Below, one piece after another: positions 1 through 12,692 of a stretch of DNA of 64,000 nt. The notes beneath the pieces are model-generated. The model was not told where the DNA came from. It saw only the letters and a list, made by a program, of their open reading frames with translations, and searched no databases. Within the stretch, counting starts at the first letter, position 1. Each line of letters starts with the position of its first letter. Both the position numbers and the translations under genes were made by a program. This DNA comes from Coturnix japonica (taxonomy: Eukaryota > Chordata > Aves > Galliformes > Phasianidae): NCBI RefSeq assembly GCF_001577835.2, contig NC_029518.1:73071499-73135498 (forward strand), given 5' to 3'.

Positions 1-3000
1 GAATATAGAGTTCAGTTTCTGTGTACTAAATCTGCAGTATTGCACTTGGAGAATTGCATTTATCATAGACAAAACTGACTTTCTGAAAAATATTTATTAA
101 AAAAGACTGTCTACAGCTTTCAGAAGGCTTGACAAGATTTGATATTTGGCTTTCCATCTTTTCCAAGTGCATTAATAGCTTTTAAGACTAAATGACATGA
201 GTGTGCTAGATATCTCAGCAGTGCATTAGATACGGAGAAAACAGGATTTTGTGGCTTTGTTTACAAACCTAGTGATCAGGGAGAAAGCAGCTTTAATAGA
301 ACTGTCTGAAAAATCAGGAATTTCTCCTTATCCAAACAGATTAATGAAGGGGTTTGCTGTTAAACAGCCAAAATTAAAATTAAATTGACAGCACCTAGAT
401 GATATTTCATATTATATCATAAATATTTTAATGGATGAATGTTTGTGAAAACACTCAAATAAAAAAACCCAAGAAGTAAATTATCAGTTTGTATTGTTTA
501 GTATGTATCTGTCACTACCACTTTTACCAGTTACTTTCCATTTTTCCTTGCCTGATTGGACATCAAGTGAGTAAATATCCAGCCACAAACTGCATAAACG
601 AATAATCCTTGAATACCTCAAGTTCTGAAAAGTCATTTATTCTCACTAGTGAATATTTACAAACAGTAGAACTGAATCTGAGCAACTGGATCCAAACTGA
701 GAAAAAACCAACATGTCAAGCGGCAAAGCAAGTGGCAAAAAATTACAGCCTTTCCTAAAATCTTTCCCAAATATAATCACTGTTCAAGACTACCATTTTT
801 ATCAAGTGAGTTTACTTAATTCTAATATAACAGCTACTCATATTTTTTCTGCTGTGGCTGGTTGATATGATATGGCTACTTGCCTAACACAACTAACAGA
901 AATAAAAATAACTTCAAGATTTATTTATTTATTTATTTTTCCTGTTAAGCTAAGCAACATATGAGCCATGGGTGAATTTTCTCTCAGTAAATCTAACATA
1001 GTAATTTTCATACACATTTCATTTTTCATTCACATGCAAGAGACTTGTTTAATGTAGCATCTTTGCTTAGAAGAAAATTAGGACACCTTTTATAACAAGA
1101 TGTGAGCCTTTTGGATTTGTTGGTGTATATTTTAATTTATGGCCATCACCAAATCATTTCACATACCTATCCTTTCATGGGCTAGTGTTCCAGCCCCTAT
1201 GCCAATGCTATTATTGGTATAGATCAGCAAGGATGACTCACTGTGGAGACAGAGAATCCAGGAAAATGCCATCCTTTCTATGTTACCCAACTAAGGGCCA
1301 AGGACCAAGGAGTTTGGGTCAGGCATTCATCCTCCATGCACTGAAGATAAGGGATGTCTGGGAGCTGGGCAGCAGAACTGATCTGTCAAGTTAAATATGT
1401 GCAGGTTGTTTCTGAGAGAATGAGCAAGGTACGTAGGTGAGACAGCTTCCAGGTAAGAAAAAGGTGCTTCCTAGTGCAAGCTGTGATCAAGGGAAGTCGT
1501 AGCAAATTGTTTTGACCATTTGATTGATTAAATCTGATTAGATTGCTTTCTGCACTGTCCTTAAGTGCTAGCCAACAGCCATTTCATTTCACCTTTTTCA
1601 GATCAAACAGAACATTGTGAGAGGTAGACCTTCTCACAGCTTGGGACTAAAGTCTGCTTTTGTCTGTCTTTCCTGGGAATAAGAAAAATTTGCATCTGTT
1701 TTTGATGATGAGCTCTGCCTAAAGAATATGCATAAAGATTGCTGTGTTTCATTAGTGTTCTCAAAGCAGTTAAATGAGCATTCTCTTTCTTCATTGCAGC
1801 AGATTTGGTCTCACACAGGGATAAGAGGAGTTTGGTGGACATTCCCTGTAGGGCACACATTCATCTTCGCAGTGACATAATCATTAATCTCAGCCCATCT
1901 CTCACACCTGGTGAGTTATTCAGAAAAAGCATTTATAGGCATTCACTGTGCAGGACTAAAGATTGTTTACACTGTGGGAAGCTAAAGTGGCCAGTAATGC
2001 TGTACCTGCATATTCCCCCATCCACCCTCCACCCCAACAACCCAGAAATTGCTTTTTTCCCCTTTTTCTCAATAACATTTGGGATGGTAGCTTTTGATAA
2101 GGCTGGAACTTTAGGGAAGCTCTGTAGAAGACTCCTTCCTTAAGTTTTTTCTGTTGATATTTCAGAAGAGACAGTTAAGAGTACTCTCACATATGAGCAA
2201 CTTCCTAAAATAAGGCCAAGCCAGCAGAAAGTATTATTAAATTAACCTCATCTCTCTCTGTGGAGCCCTTCACTCTGACCAGCTGAGTGCATTTCATTTC
2301 TATTATATTAGAATCCACTGTAAAGAATTATGTTACAGTGATTTCATTTTTTCAACAAACCTACTCACCATCTGCATTTGGCAAAACTCATTGACATCAG
2401 TCTTTGTTGCTTAGCAATAAATACTTGCGCTGTCTCCAGTCACAAAAAGTGTTCATTACTTTGTCATCCAGACATTTTACATAGCCTTTATGGCCTCAGA
2501 AATCATTTATGCTGGCCTTCTTGGAAGTGAAGAGTGAGAGCTGAAAAAACAATATGTGGAATGGAAGGAAAGGCACAATAATCTTGAACAGATGTTGGAT
2601 ACACATGGCAAAGAACCTGCAGCAGATTCACAAGCTCAATTCAGAGGAAACAAATACCTAAAGGAAATCAATGCAATACTATTACTATAAAATATTAAAG
2701 TAGTTTTAAAGATTGCCAGACATCAACAATCTTGAACACCATTAAAGTGTATGTTTTGTAGTGGCATTGATGATTACATCACATCCATGTGTGCTAATCA
2801 AGATATATTTATTATTCAAGTATATCTAGCATGAAAATGTGCTTTGTGTTTATATTCTGTGTCAGTGTGTAATCAAGTATTCCAATTTGAACAGAATACT
2901 TACAAATTTTAATAGAGCTCTATACTAATTATTTTGTTACTCATAACTTCAGAACTGTTTGAATTTGACAATAAATGTTATAGCTATTAGCTCAGAACTG

Positions 3001-3369
3001 AACTGTGTCAAAACCTTGAAGGAAAGTTTCTGTTTATCGAAAGATAAGAGAAGAAGTGATGAAGCTGCAAAGTTATAATTGCTGTGTTCCTTTAGCAGTT
3101 ACTCTGGTCCAATTTTGTTAGATGTCTAAATGTAAGATATTAACCTTTGGCACTCAGATGAGAGAAAGTCAGACTAGAAAGTTCCAAAATGGCAAAAAGA
3201 ACTGAAAATGAAATGGGTCACTTGCTGTAGAGCATGTTCAATTTAATAGATGAACAAGCTAATGAATATGACAATGAGTCATCTAAAGTCAGAAAACAGC
3301 ATTCTGTTAGAATGTCAGATGATTTATAAACTTCTTAGTTCTTGCTTGTAATTGTGGACATATTATGCT
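1..3369. other. Unassigned AT-rich non-coding sequence
   Basis: No gene, RNA or recognisable transposon was found on either strand. The open frames (up to 112 codons, 1805-2143) show no domain, no splice context and no similarity I recognise. A short TTTA run lies at about 920-940. This is probably unique intergenic or intronic DNA, though very old repeat relics could be missed by eye. Confidence 0.6.
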
Positions 3370-3395
3370 AAAAAAAAAAAAAAAAAAAAAAAAAA
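3370..3395. repeat. Poly-A run, 26 bp
   Basis: An uninterrupted run of 26 A. No AATAAA-type signal lies in the 30 bases before it and no recognisable mRNA-like sequence precedes it, so a retroposed cDNA tail is not supported. CR1 does not use poly-A priming, so long A runs are not a by-product of the main LINE here. The simplest reading is slippage growth of a short A tract. Confidence 0.95.
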
Positions 3396-4405
3396 GAATA
3401 AGTGATAAAAAATCTGTCATGGGCAGAGTGTCCACTGCAAAACACTACAAATACTTCATGTGTTTTCCAGGAAACTATAATGAAAACTTCCCAAAAACTG
3501 AACTTCATTTCAGCACTGAATTTGGAACAGAAAAATCTCTTTTTGTTTTAAAGGTCATGAATTTGATCCTTATCTACAAATATAATTTTTTATTTTCATT
3601 GTTCAGCAAAATGATAATTACAGTAGACATGAAGTACAAGCCAGGTATTTAGATTTAGGTGAATTACAAAGACACATTACGTCTGTGCAGCCTTCAAGAC
3701 TAGAAAGAGAGATTTAGGGAAGTTGTTGTAACATTGTTACAACAGCCAGATTCTTTTAAAATATGCAGGAAACTGAGAAGAAAATGGGCTAGTTCCACTT
3801 TAGCTATAAAGCAAGCTTAATTCAAGTTCCCCACCTGGAAGGCACAGTGTTACTGTGTCAAGGCAATATTGACCTGAATCGCCTTGGGAGGTGGAAAATC
3901 ATGAAGCCCAGATACTCCGACATGGAAATCTTCAAACTGCTGCTCCTACTCACTAGGATTTTCTTCAGGAATCTGTAATGCAACAATGCATTGTGTTGCA
4001 TGACCATGCTCAGTGTGCTATGAAGCAGGGAATTTTTACAGCACTCAGCTCAACCATAAGCAGCTGTTAAGTGCACAAACTTGAAAGTCTGACCCTCGGC
4101 CCTTTTGGAAATATCTCTTATTAAATGCAACACACTGTTGAAATACAAAGTGAAACATTGTTCAACTGTGCTGAAACAACAAGTGAAAACTTTCTTCAAT
4201 GTGAAGGAAAAAAATGTAAAAGCAGCAGGACAGAAGGGGAAAAAACAAACAAACAATCAAACAAAACACTAATCAAAAAGTCACATTTACGGGGAAAAAT
4301 GTAGAATTTGAAAGGTGATAGATGACATTACAAGGAGTCAGAGGCTAGGAAAAACAAGAAACCTACTCTTATGTCAAGGCTAATATTCTTGAGTTGGACC
4401 AAAAA
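3396..4405. other. Unassigned non-coding sequence
   Basis: AT-rich sequence between the poly-A run and the (TTTTA)n array. I see no gene, transposon or regulatory structure here. The short open frames (at most 95 codons) have no recognisable features. Confidence 0.55.
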
Positions 4406-4638
4406 TTTTTTTTATTTTTATTTTTATTTTTATTTTTATTTTTATTTTTATTTTTATTTTTATTTTTATTTTTATTTTTATTTTTATTTTTATTTTTATT
4501 TNTTTATTTTTATTTTTATTTTTATTTTTATTTTTATTTTTATTTTTATTTTTATTTTTATTTTTATTTTTATTTTTATTTTTATTTTTATTTTTTTTTA
4601 TTTTTATTTTTATTTTTATTTTTATTTTTATTTATTTT
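4406..4638. repeat. (TTTTA)n pentanucleotide microsatellite, about 46 units
   Basis: About 233 bp of tandem TTTTA units, nearly pure apart from an ambiguous N at 4502, a short T-rich slip around 4591-4600 and a shortened last unit. Two overlapping open frames encoding alternating Phe/Tyr/Leu/Ile are artefacts of the repeat and not proteins. The single N suggests trouble assembling the array, so its true length may differ. No CR1 or other element flanks it, so its seed is unknown. Confidence 0.98.
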
Positions 4639-7600
4639 CCAGTTCAACAGACTGAGAAAGATCAAACAGGATAATTTGATGGCCTGTCTGGATTTCCAAG
4701 TTGCAAATAGAATTAATGAGTAGAAAATCTACTTTTACATCAATACCTTTTCTTCACTGGGGTTCCTTAGTGCCAACTCAGAGCATTAGGAAGCAGTGTA
4801 AAGGATTACACTGCGATATATAGCTGCTACCATACACTTTCAGCTGACTTCACACCAGGCAACTCAGTAAGCAACAGTAAGTTGGTTCTTGACACCATCT
4901 TTTCTAGCCCTAAGCTCAGTGTTCACAGGCTCACCACTTAGTTCCTCATTTCTGCCTGAAGCAAGCACTGGGTAGCAGGATGCTGCAGAGGTATTTGTTC
5001 ATTTTGCATCAAGCTAAAGGCCAGAAAACACACAAGAGGGATTTTTAAGTACAAGTTATGTTGTTAAGGAGCTGTGCCTATAGCTTTCTTATATTTCTAA
5101 AAGATAAAGCAATGCTTATGCAGCACTCAGCAGTCTGAGTCAGTGAAATCATGAAACTGTAGTTGTAACACCAAATCAGACACCATAAAGGGGCTAGAGG
5201 GAAAGCTGAGTTGATTATCTATAATTCCCTGACTATTCATTTTCCTTTACATATTTAAATTAATAATTTTTGCTGTGGTTTACATAGCCAGGTACCACAA
5301 CAGAGCTGCAACAAAAGAATTGTGCTTCATATTTTGCCCCTGCTGGAGGCAAAGATCCAATTCAAGAGTTTATTTCCTTCTTGAGGGATTCTTCTATGCT
5401 GTAATCAACAAAAGGAATCAATGACTCACTGCTTGCCAATACAACTCGCATTGTATTTGTTCATTTTTCTTGAGCTGAGATGCTCGGAATAAAAGTAAAT
5501 GGCTGTTCTCACCACTTCCTGTTCTGATCTCAAAAATAAGTGTTTCAGGGATTTAATTTGTCATCCTTGACCTTCCCAGCTTCTCTCTGTTTATTAGTGG
5601 GACCATCCTGTGACAGGAAATGTCTTGTCATATAAGCTGTAGTGTGCTGAAGTCTTTTTCTGGTTAAGCAGAGATACAAGAGCTAACATGGAGTTTGTTT
5701 CCATTGTTTTGTAACAAAATTTCAAATGTTAAGCATAATATAGAACTTAGTATAAGGTCAACCTTTTATGCCATTTAGACACAACAAACTGCTTTGCAAA
5801 CATGCTTTAAACTATACTAAGTGTTTGCCACATGTTTCACGACATGTCCACAGCTTGGATGGAACTGATGTCTACTTACTTGTTTTAGAGATTAATATTT
5901 GCACTATGGAAGCATTGGGTGACATTTAACAATGACACAACATTAGGGTCATTATATGGACTCACTACCTTAGCTCTGAGGAAGGGAAACACTTTTTAGT
6001 TGATAGTTCATTATCTCAAAATGTCAGATGGTTAATGGAAAACACTGTACATACATCATTAGTGTTGTTATCACTGATGTTCGAATCCCACATATAAAAC
6101 TGTGCACTGAATCATTGTTAATCACCATAACATTCAACCCCATGTATCTTAGTTTAGAAAGCACATATTCATCCTGTACATGGAAAATATAATCTAATTA
6201 GTTTTTTCTAATAGAGATGTAAGATATGCCAACAAAGTACATTGATTGCATTTACTGTGTAAAATATTATGTAATTAGATAACTCCTGAAAGAGAATGGC
6301 TTGGAGAAAAGACTTGGAGAAATGACTAAGAAAGTCACAGGTTCTGATTTCTTCACTGTCTAATTTTATTAGGCCATAGTTGGCATTTGATGTCTTTTAT
6401 CTGTACATTAGTCAATCTGTGTGGAAAACTGGTTAAAAAAAATAGTAATAATAATAATTACAGCTCTAACAATGCTGAACATTTCAAATCCAAATGCAGT
6501 GGAGCAGCACTAGCAGTTTACTCCTCTCGCCACCATCATTTACAGGTCAAGGATGAAGAGAAGGGAAAAGATTTAGTTTTTATAAGTGAGTGGGAGCAAA
6601 GGTTCTAATCATGTCCTGCATGCTTGACATGCTGAATTTTTGCTAAGACTGCAACTGATTAAGAGGACCTGTTCTGAAGGACGGATGTGACAGTGATGAA
6701 AGGGAAATGGAACACGTAAGAGAAAAGGAAAGATAAACTTGACAGGTAGAGTGGGACATGTTTGCCAGTTTTAACAACATCTGACACAGCCAATGAGCAT
6801 CAGCTGGTCAATACGACAGAAACTTCTTTGGCAGCATCTCAGCTCAAATCATTCATTACCAGTACTGTGGCTGAGGTGCATGTGTAAAGAAGAGCACACT
6901 GAGCATGTCAGCTTTGACAGGATTTTACCAGAAGGTTTCCTTTTAACTTTTGATCTAAAGTGGTAGAGTTCTGTGAATTTTTCATGACATTGTGTCTAAA
7001 TCTGCCTCTCCCCATGTTGACAGGCCTCCCAGTGTGCCCTCCAAACCATTTCTTTGCATCCTACTTGTGTTCCTGCCTCCCTTCTGTCTGCCCAGAACTT
7101 ACTGTTAGAACTGCTTATTCATCTTTGTATGTCAGATGTCTATACCTTTCTTTCATGCAATTTTTCCTACAGTTCAAATCTGTGGAAAACCTATAATTCT
7201 AATAAATAGATTATTATCATTTTTAGCTATATATTTTTTTATTTTACTTTGTTTTGCTATGATAATCCTACATGCAAGCTACAAAAATAAAAATGGAAGT
7301 AAGTAAACAAGAAAAAGAACTGCTTAACCAAGACAAGCACATTTTGATTTAGAAGACTAGACAAGTGATCAGAAGCTATATTACAGTTTCCAACAACCAA
7401 TGTTAGACAAATTACTTAATGACATCTTGTTTCTAGGAATATACAAATTTTATTGCATTAATAGAGGATTTTCACTTTCTTGATTTCATGAATAAGCTGA
7501 TATAGAAACAAGGATATCTCAGTATAATAATTATTAAATGTGGTGGCTTGAAATTCACTTACCACCTGCTGTGATATGCCCAGTGATGTTAAATTCAGAA

Positions 7601-8398
7601 TTAAGATGCATGTCTGTAGAATTCCTTAGCAAGGAAAAAATGTTTTCTTTCTTTGAACGTTAAAATGGTTTTGTGGTGTGAAGTCAAAAATTTGTGGTAC
7701 AAAACATCCCAAGAAAATAATTGATTCAGTGAATAATTTATTGGATTTACTGAAAATATTGACCTACATTTAATGTTTCCACATTCAGAACATGGAAAAT
7801 GAGTTAAAATGGCACGACGAGTTAGCCAAGAGTGAGACTGTTGTGACATGATTAATTTATGAGAATGAGTTGTTATGCAAGAAAAACCATTTAGTTATTG
7901 AACACTGTGCTTGGGCTAATACTGACTTTCACAGTATAAAGCAAATATCACCTGTCGTCTGATCCTGCCAACTATTAGTAAAGTCAAAAGTTGTCAGAAA
8001 AGAAAGTGGGAGTGATTGACAGGCTTGGGAGTAGATGAGGGCTGCAGTTCTCTTTGCTTTTTCTCCACCACCTCTGAGCAGATCCGATACCTGGTCTCAG
8101 CAGTCCTGGACTCTTGTTTTTGCAATGTCTTCTGTATTCAAATTGCGGATTCCATTATAGAGTCTCATGCACTGAAGTTTAAAGTACATTTAACTTACTG
8201 CTAGCTTACTTCTCAGAAGAGTGGCTGTTAGGCCTGCTTATACTTTTGACAAAAAAGCATCCAATAGCACAGAAAGCTCTGAATGGAAAATGTCATTGAG
8301 TATCCAGTTAAAGCTGGAAATGGACAACTGAGCCATTCAGTAATAAAGAAAGAATATCAAAGCAAAACTATACTAAGATTCACTGTGTAGACTGATGT
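4639..8398. other. Unassigned AT-rich non-coding sequence
   Basis: About 3.8 kb without recognisable genes or transposons. It contains only small simple runs, for example an ATA-rich stretch near 6443-6460. The open frames are at most 82 codons (7601-7849, - strand), low in complexity and without motifs. Ancient degraded repeats cannot be excluded. Confidence 0.55.
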
Positions 8399-8457
8399 GG
8401 GTTTTTTTGTGGTTTTTTTTTTTTTGTTTGTTTGTTTTGGTTTGGGATTTTTTTTCC
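8399..8457. repeat. T/G-rich low-complexity tract
   Basis: A run of T interrupted by G, including three TTTG units. It gives a Phe/Trp/Val-rich open frame (8395-8613) that is compositional and not a gene. Confidence 0.85.
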
Positions 8458-11400
8458 CCGACATTAACCCTCTTTAGTGGACAGCAAATAGTCAAGCTGA
8501 TGTACTTTCAGGCCTTCCAAAGAAATGTAATATATCATGTAGAGTATATAGTTTCCAGACTAGAGATTTACTGCACCTGTATGCATCTTACTGTGAAGAC
8601 ATACCCTTCCTAAGTAGAAAGCATTTTGCCCTGGCTGATTTACATGGATTAGGCAGCTCTTGGGAATAAACAACATTAATTGAGCCAGCTTTCTTTGGCC
8701 CAGCATGGCATCACGAAACATGACTGCTGGCAAACACCACCAGAGAAAGAAGATACTTGTTGCAATCTTCCATTTGATAGGTAGTTTTCACGAATACTAT
8801 TTTATAAAGATATTCTCTGCAGGAATAATTTCACAGTGGAGTCATGTTATTTTCAAGACAAGGGAAAATTATGTCAACAAATGTTGGCTACAGGGGAATG
8901 CCTCTTAAAGCATGGGGCATTAGAAGATGAGTTGTGGCACTCATGAAAGGAAGTGTTTAAGTGAAAGAAGTCAAAGGGAGGCAGATAGCACAAAAATGGT
9001 GGGGAAAACAGAGAGGACCTCCATGATGATGGGAGGCAGGGCTTGTTGTAAAGGGATCCATGGTGTGTAATTCAGACTAAAATATCACTTTTCAGACACC
9101 ACCTGTATTGCTGTTCATCATTTTGAAATCTGGAAGAGGACAAGGAGAAGCAACGCTGTGTGTACTGGTAGCTTCAAAGTGATAATGGTTTAAAGAGAAT
9201 GGGAAGGTGGTAGAAAGGATTATGAATTACAAGAGGAGCATAGAAAAGGTATTTTCATCTTTGTTTCATAGAAAAGTAGTCAGGAGTGGGAAGAAATGTT
9301 TAGAAATCCCCTAGTGTCACCCAGTTCCAATTGTACTTCCCCAAGCAGTCATGTACAGGGCCTTTAACTCCTACAATAGCAGTTCCCTTTCATGGAAATG
9401 ATATCAGGGAGGCATACAATTTGCAAATTCAGACAGCCAGTTATAGCTATCTACTAGATGTTACTGTCACAGAGACAGGCATCTGAGGACTCTTCATAGT
9501 CAGTGGAGGGAATGAATCAGATCAGCCCCTAGACTCTGCCTCAGGGTGTATTGAATTGCTCACTAAACTCATTGGCTTTGTAGAAACACAGGTACTCCTG
9601 TACCCCAGAACTGCTGCTGCTGTGTGAGCCAAGCTGTAATGCTTGCAAGATTTCAGGAATAGTAGAGGAACCTATCACTGACCACTAGCTACTAAGTCTC
9701 TTTTGGTAAGCACATAATTTTTATTTCACAGGTGACAAGCAGAGAAAGAATTGACTTGAAAATTACAAAAGTTGTGCAATTTCTTCAAGTTGACGTAAAT
9801 TAAGGAAAGACCATTTAAAGTAACAAACTCCTTACTCTAGTACATGATCAAAGCTAGGAAATGTTGAAGCTGGGAAGATGGAGAGATGTTTGGATATGAT
9901 GCAATCACAGTTTTCAGCTATAGGCATGCAAGTGTGCACTTTGAGAATGGAGCAGATGCTTCTAATTATCTGCAATAAGGAAAAGATGGGATATTTGAAA
10001 ATGTAGCTGGCATCAGGTGGCTGTCAGAAGACTCCTGGGTAGGAAAGAAAAGCATATGAAGCATACATTTTACTCTCTTAGCGTGTTAACTTCACGACAC
10101 TCTACAAGCTAAAAAAATTATGTATTTTCAATGACTGAAAGCAAAACAATCAAACTGGAAATTTTACTGCAGAGTTTTTTCTTGTTTTAAATCATGCAGG
10201 TGACAAAGGAATGCTTTCCTTTGATGTTCTAAGGCATTACTCAGATTGGAACAGATTTGCATGCCTAAATGTGCCTACTGCTTGCTTATATACTGCTTGT
10301 GTGTGAACTAAGATTTTCACAGAAAATAAAGAAATGTGTAGCATAGAAGGGCAAATAAATAAATTTAGCTCTTTTATTCACCATTTACTGTGTAATGCCC
10401 CACATCCTTCAGCAGTGTTTCTGAATCTCTATGTGCTTAGCAGGATGATGGTGAGGAAGTCCAAACCATGCATCTCCTGACTGGCAAATACACATCCTGT
10501 CTCTTGTTACTCATTAATCTACTGGAGCTCAGGCTGCCTGCACCCTCTGTCTTACTCTGCAGTGAGCTGACTTGTGGAAAGCATGTGTTGTAAGCAGACA
10601 GCATCACTGTGCTTTCTTGATAAGCTTACATGGCACGTAAAGTTCTATGGTATCATCAGACTACATAATGGTAAATGCAGACACACAGATTTTACATAAA
10701 GGCAGCATTACCAAGCCAGCACTGTTCTCAGGATCTGTCCGCTGCCACCCATGAAGCCAAAAACTCTGACCATATCAACAGCATCCACTAAAACATTTGC
10801 TAAAATTATTAGTAAAATATGAGCTTTTTGACAATTGAGATAGCACTTTCCTGATAAAATATGTGTTACCACTGAAAATGGCTTTTTCTTATCCACTGAT
10901 TTTAGACATAGTTGCTAATTTATATGCAATACATACTAGAGCTTATACACACTTTCAGAGACAGCTTAAAAATCCTATAGGGAAATGTTCTTTTCTTGGC
11001 AGCTCGTGCAAAACCTCAAACTCTTATGACAGAAATTAATTTGGAAAGCATTCTTTTGTGGCTGTACATACTCAGTGTATTACCCAAAATTCTGCCCATG
11101 GATGGGAGTGCTGAAATCAATCTAAGAAGGTATATTCTTCATTAAACGAACCTCTTACTGCTTATTCCAAGTCAGGTAATTGTTCCTACTCTCAGTATTC
11201 TGCCAAGCTCCTCTGATGATTTGACACTGGCCTCTACTGACTAATTTGTGGTGGCCCGTAGAAGGAGAGGATAATGAATTCTAAATTGTAATTAGATGCA
11301 TCATTTACTTCTTCTTCAAGAACCACAGGAAAGAGCTCAAAAACTGTAGGGAATTAAAGGAATTTTGAGGTGATAAATATCACCTCTCCCTCCAAACACT

Positions 11401-12216
11401 GACCCATTACAGGTAAGCCAATGAATGGTAAAGGTTTGCCTGCTTGGATGAATAGAGAGTAGTCTTAGTACTTATTAGTAAGATTTCACTATTTAGCAAG
11501 AATGTCATTATGTAAATGAAGTGAGTCTAAGTCAGCAGATTGGGCACGTCATAAACAAGTAAGATCATTTGTCTTCATACATCTGCCTGATTTTAAATCA
11601 AGGAAACAATTCTGAAAGGATTAGAAATATATAAAGCTTATTGAAAAAACTTTGCAATAAGCATCATAAAATGCTTTATGTTATCTGAACATCATTGAGA
11701 AACAATACAATAGACTAGGCATTCGAATGCCTGACAGTATTACACACAAGCTCCACACATCAGCCTCTTCTGCCTCACTACTGTACAAAATACACATATT
11801 ATATTTTTAAAGTTTTCTTTAAGTTTCTGTGTCTTGAAAAGATTAAAATAACACAGTATCATGAAAAATTAAGACAAAATTCAAATACAGTCCATGACAT
11901 TTTAACTTAAATTTCAGGTAAAACTTAATTATAATGTAGAGTAGTATCAAGAGTACGAAAAGTACTTGGAGTTGAATTCATAAGCACTTGGAGTCATTTT
12001 AGATACCATTTTAGGGTATCTGAGGCATCTGCATGGTTTACCAGATAATACAGGACATATAGGAGACCTGGGTCTTTATGAAGCAGCACTTGGAGATAAA
12101 ATGTGAAGAATAATATTAAATATCTTTTTGTTTAGCAAATCTGAATCCTTCTTTTTATGAATGCCTTTGAAAAGGATCTGCAAATAAAACTCTGCTATTC
12201 ATATCTGATTTCTATC
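8458..12216. other. Unassigned non-coding sequence
   Basis: About 3.8 kb of AT-rich sequence with no gene, RNA or transposon that I can support. Open frames do not exceed 67 codons. It ends at the left target duplication of the LTR at 12217. Confidence 0.55.
12212..12216. repeat. Left target-site duplication of the solo LTR (CTATC)
   Basis: Identical to 12688-12692 on the other side of the LTR. A 5-bp duplication is the retroviral integrase footprint expected for this class. Confidence 0.85.
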
Positions 12217-12687
12217 TGTCATGGTTTTGTAATTTTGTAATTTTGCTATCAGTATTCCACATCATAACGTCATGTAAAGCATGGATAATTTTATCGAATG
12301 TGCAGTTCACAGAAGAAGACTACATATCCCAGAGAACATCACGGTCAGGGATAAGTCACGGGACCAGGACACTATATAATCTCGCTCCCAGGCTGGAGTT
12401 CTCTCTCTCGGACTTCTCGGTGAGTGGGAAGCATTCCTGCCGTGTTGCCTAGAGTTCACAGTAGGCATCTCATTTTTCGGGGACTCTCTCTCTCTGTTTC
12501 ATTCGATTTATTAGCCTCAATTATATTATATTGTGTTATCTTGTATTCTGATATCATATTTAGTAAAATAAGTTTTTCCTCCTTAGATTGCCACTGTTTT
12601 TATTCCATTTCCCTTTTTCCCCTCCTTTCCGGGCCCCAGGGGCTCCCTCCTGTCACAGGCATAGGTAAATCTAGGTAACCTGTGACA
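12217..12687 (+). mobile_element. Solo LTR, ERVL-type endogenous retrovirus
   Basis: A 471-bp solo LTR, fossil. It starts TGTCATGG and ends CTGTGACA, so the termini are TG...CA with imperfect inverted ends. It is flanked by a perfect 5-bp target duplication, CTATC, at 12212-12216 and 12688-12692; 5-bp duplications fit class III (ERVL-like) avian ERVs. A TATA-like TATATAAT lies at about 12372-12379, giving a + orientation, followed by a CT-rich stretch and an R/U5-like region. No internal retroviral genes are present, consistent with recombination between the two LTRs of a provirus. The intact ends and duplication suggest moderate age. The exact family name is from memory and would need a Repbase comparison. 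Open frames at 12243-12452 and 12424-12678 lie inside the LTR and are not genes. Confidence 0.85.
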
Positions 12688-12692
12688 CTATC
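12688..12692. repeat. Right target-site duplication of the solo LTR (CTATC)
   Basis: Matches 12212-12216 exactly. Together they fix the LTR boundaries at 12217 and 12687. Confidence 0.85.

Noticed and set aside
3370-3395. Poly-A run as the tail of a processed pseudogene
   Set aside because: No polyadenylation signal or recognisable mRNA sequence upstream, and no target duplication seen.
4371-4723. Phe/Tyr-rich open frames
   Set aside because: They are translations of the (TTTTA)n array.
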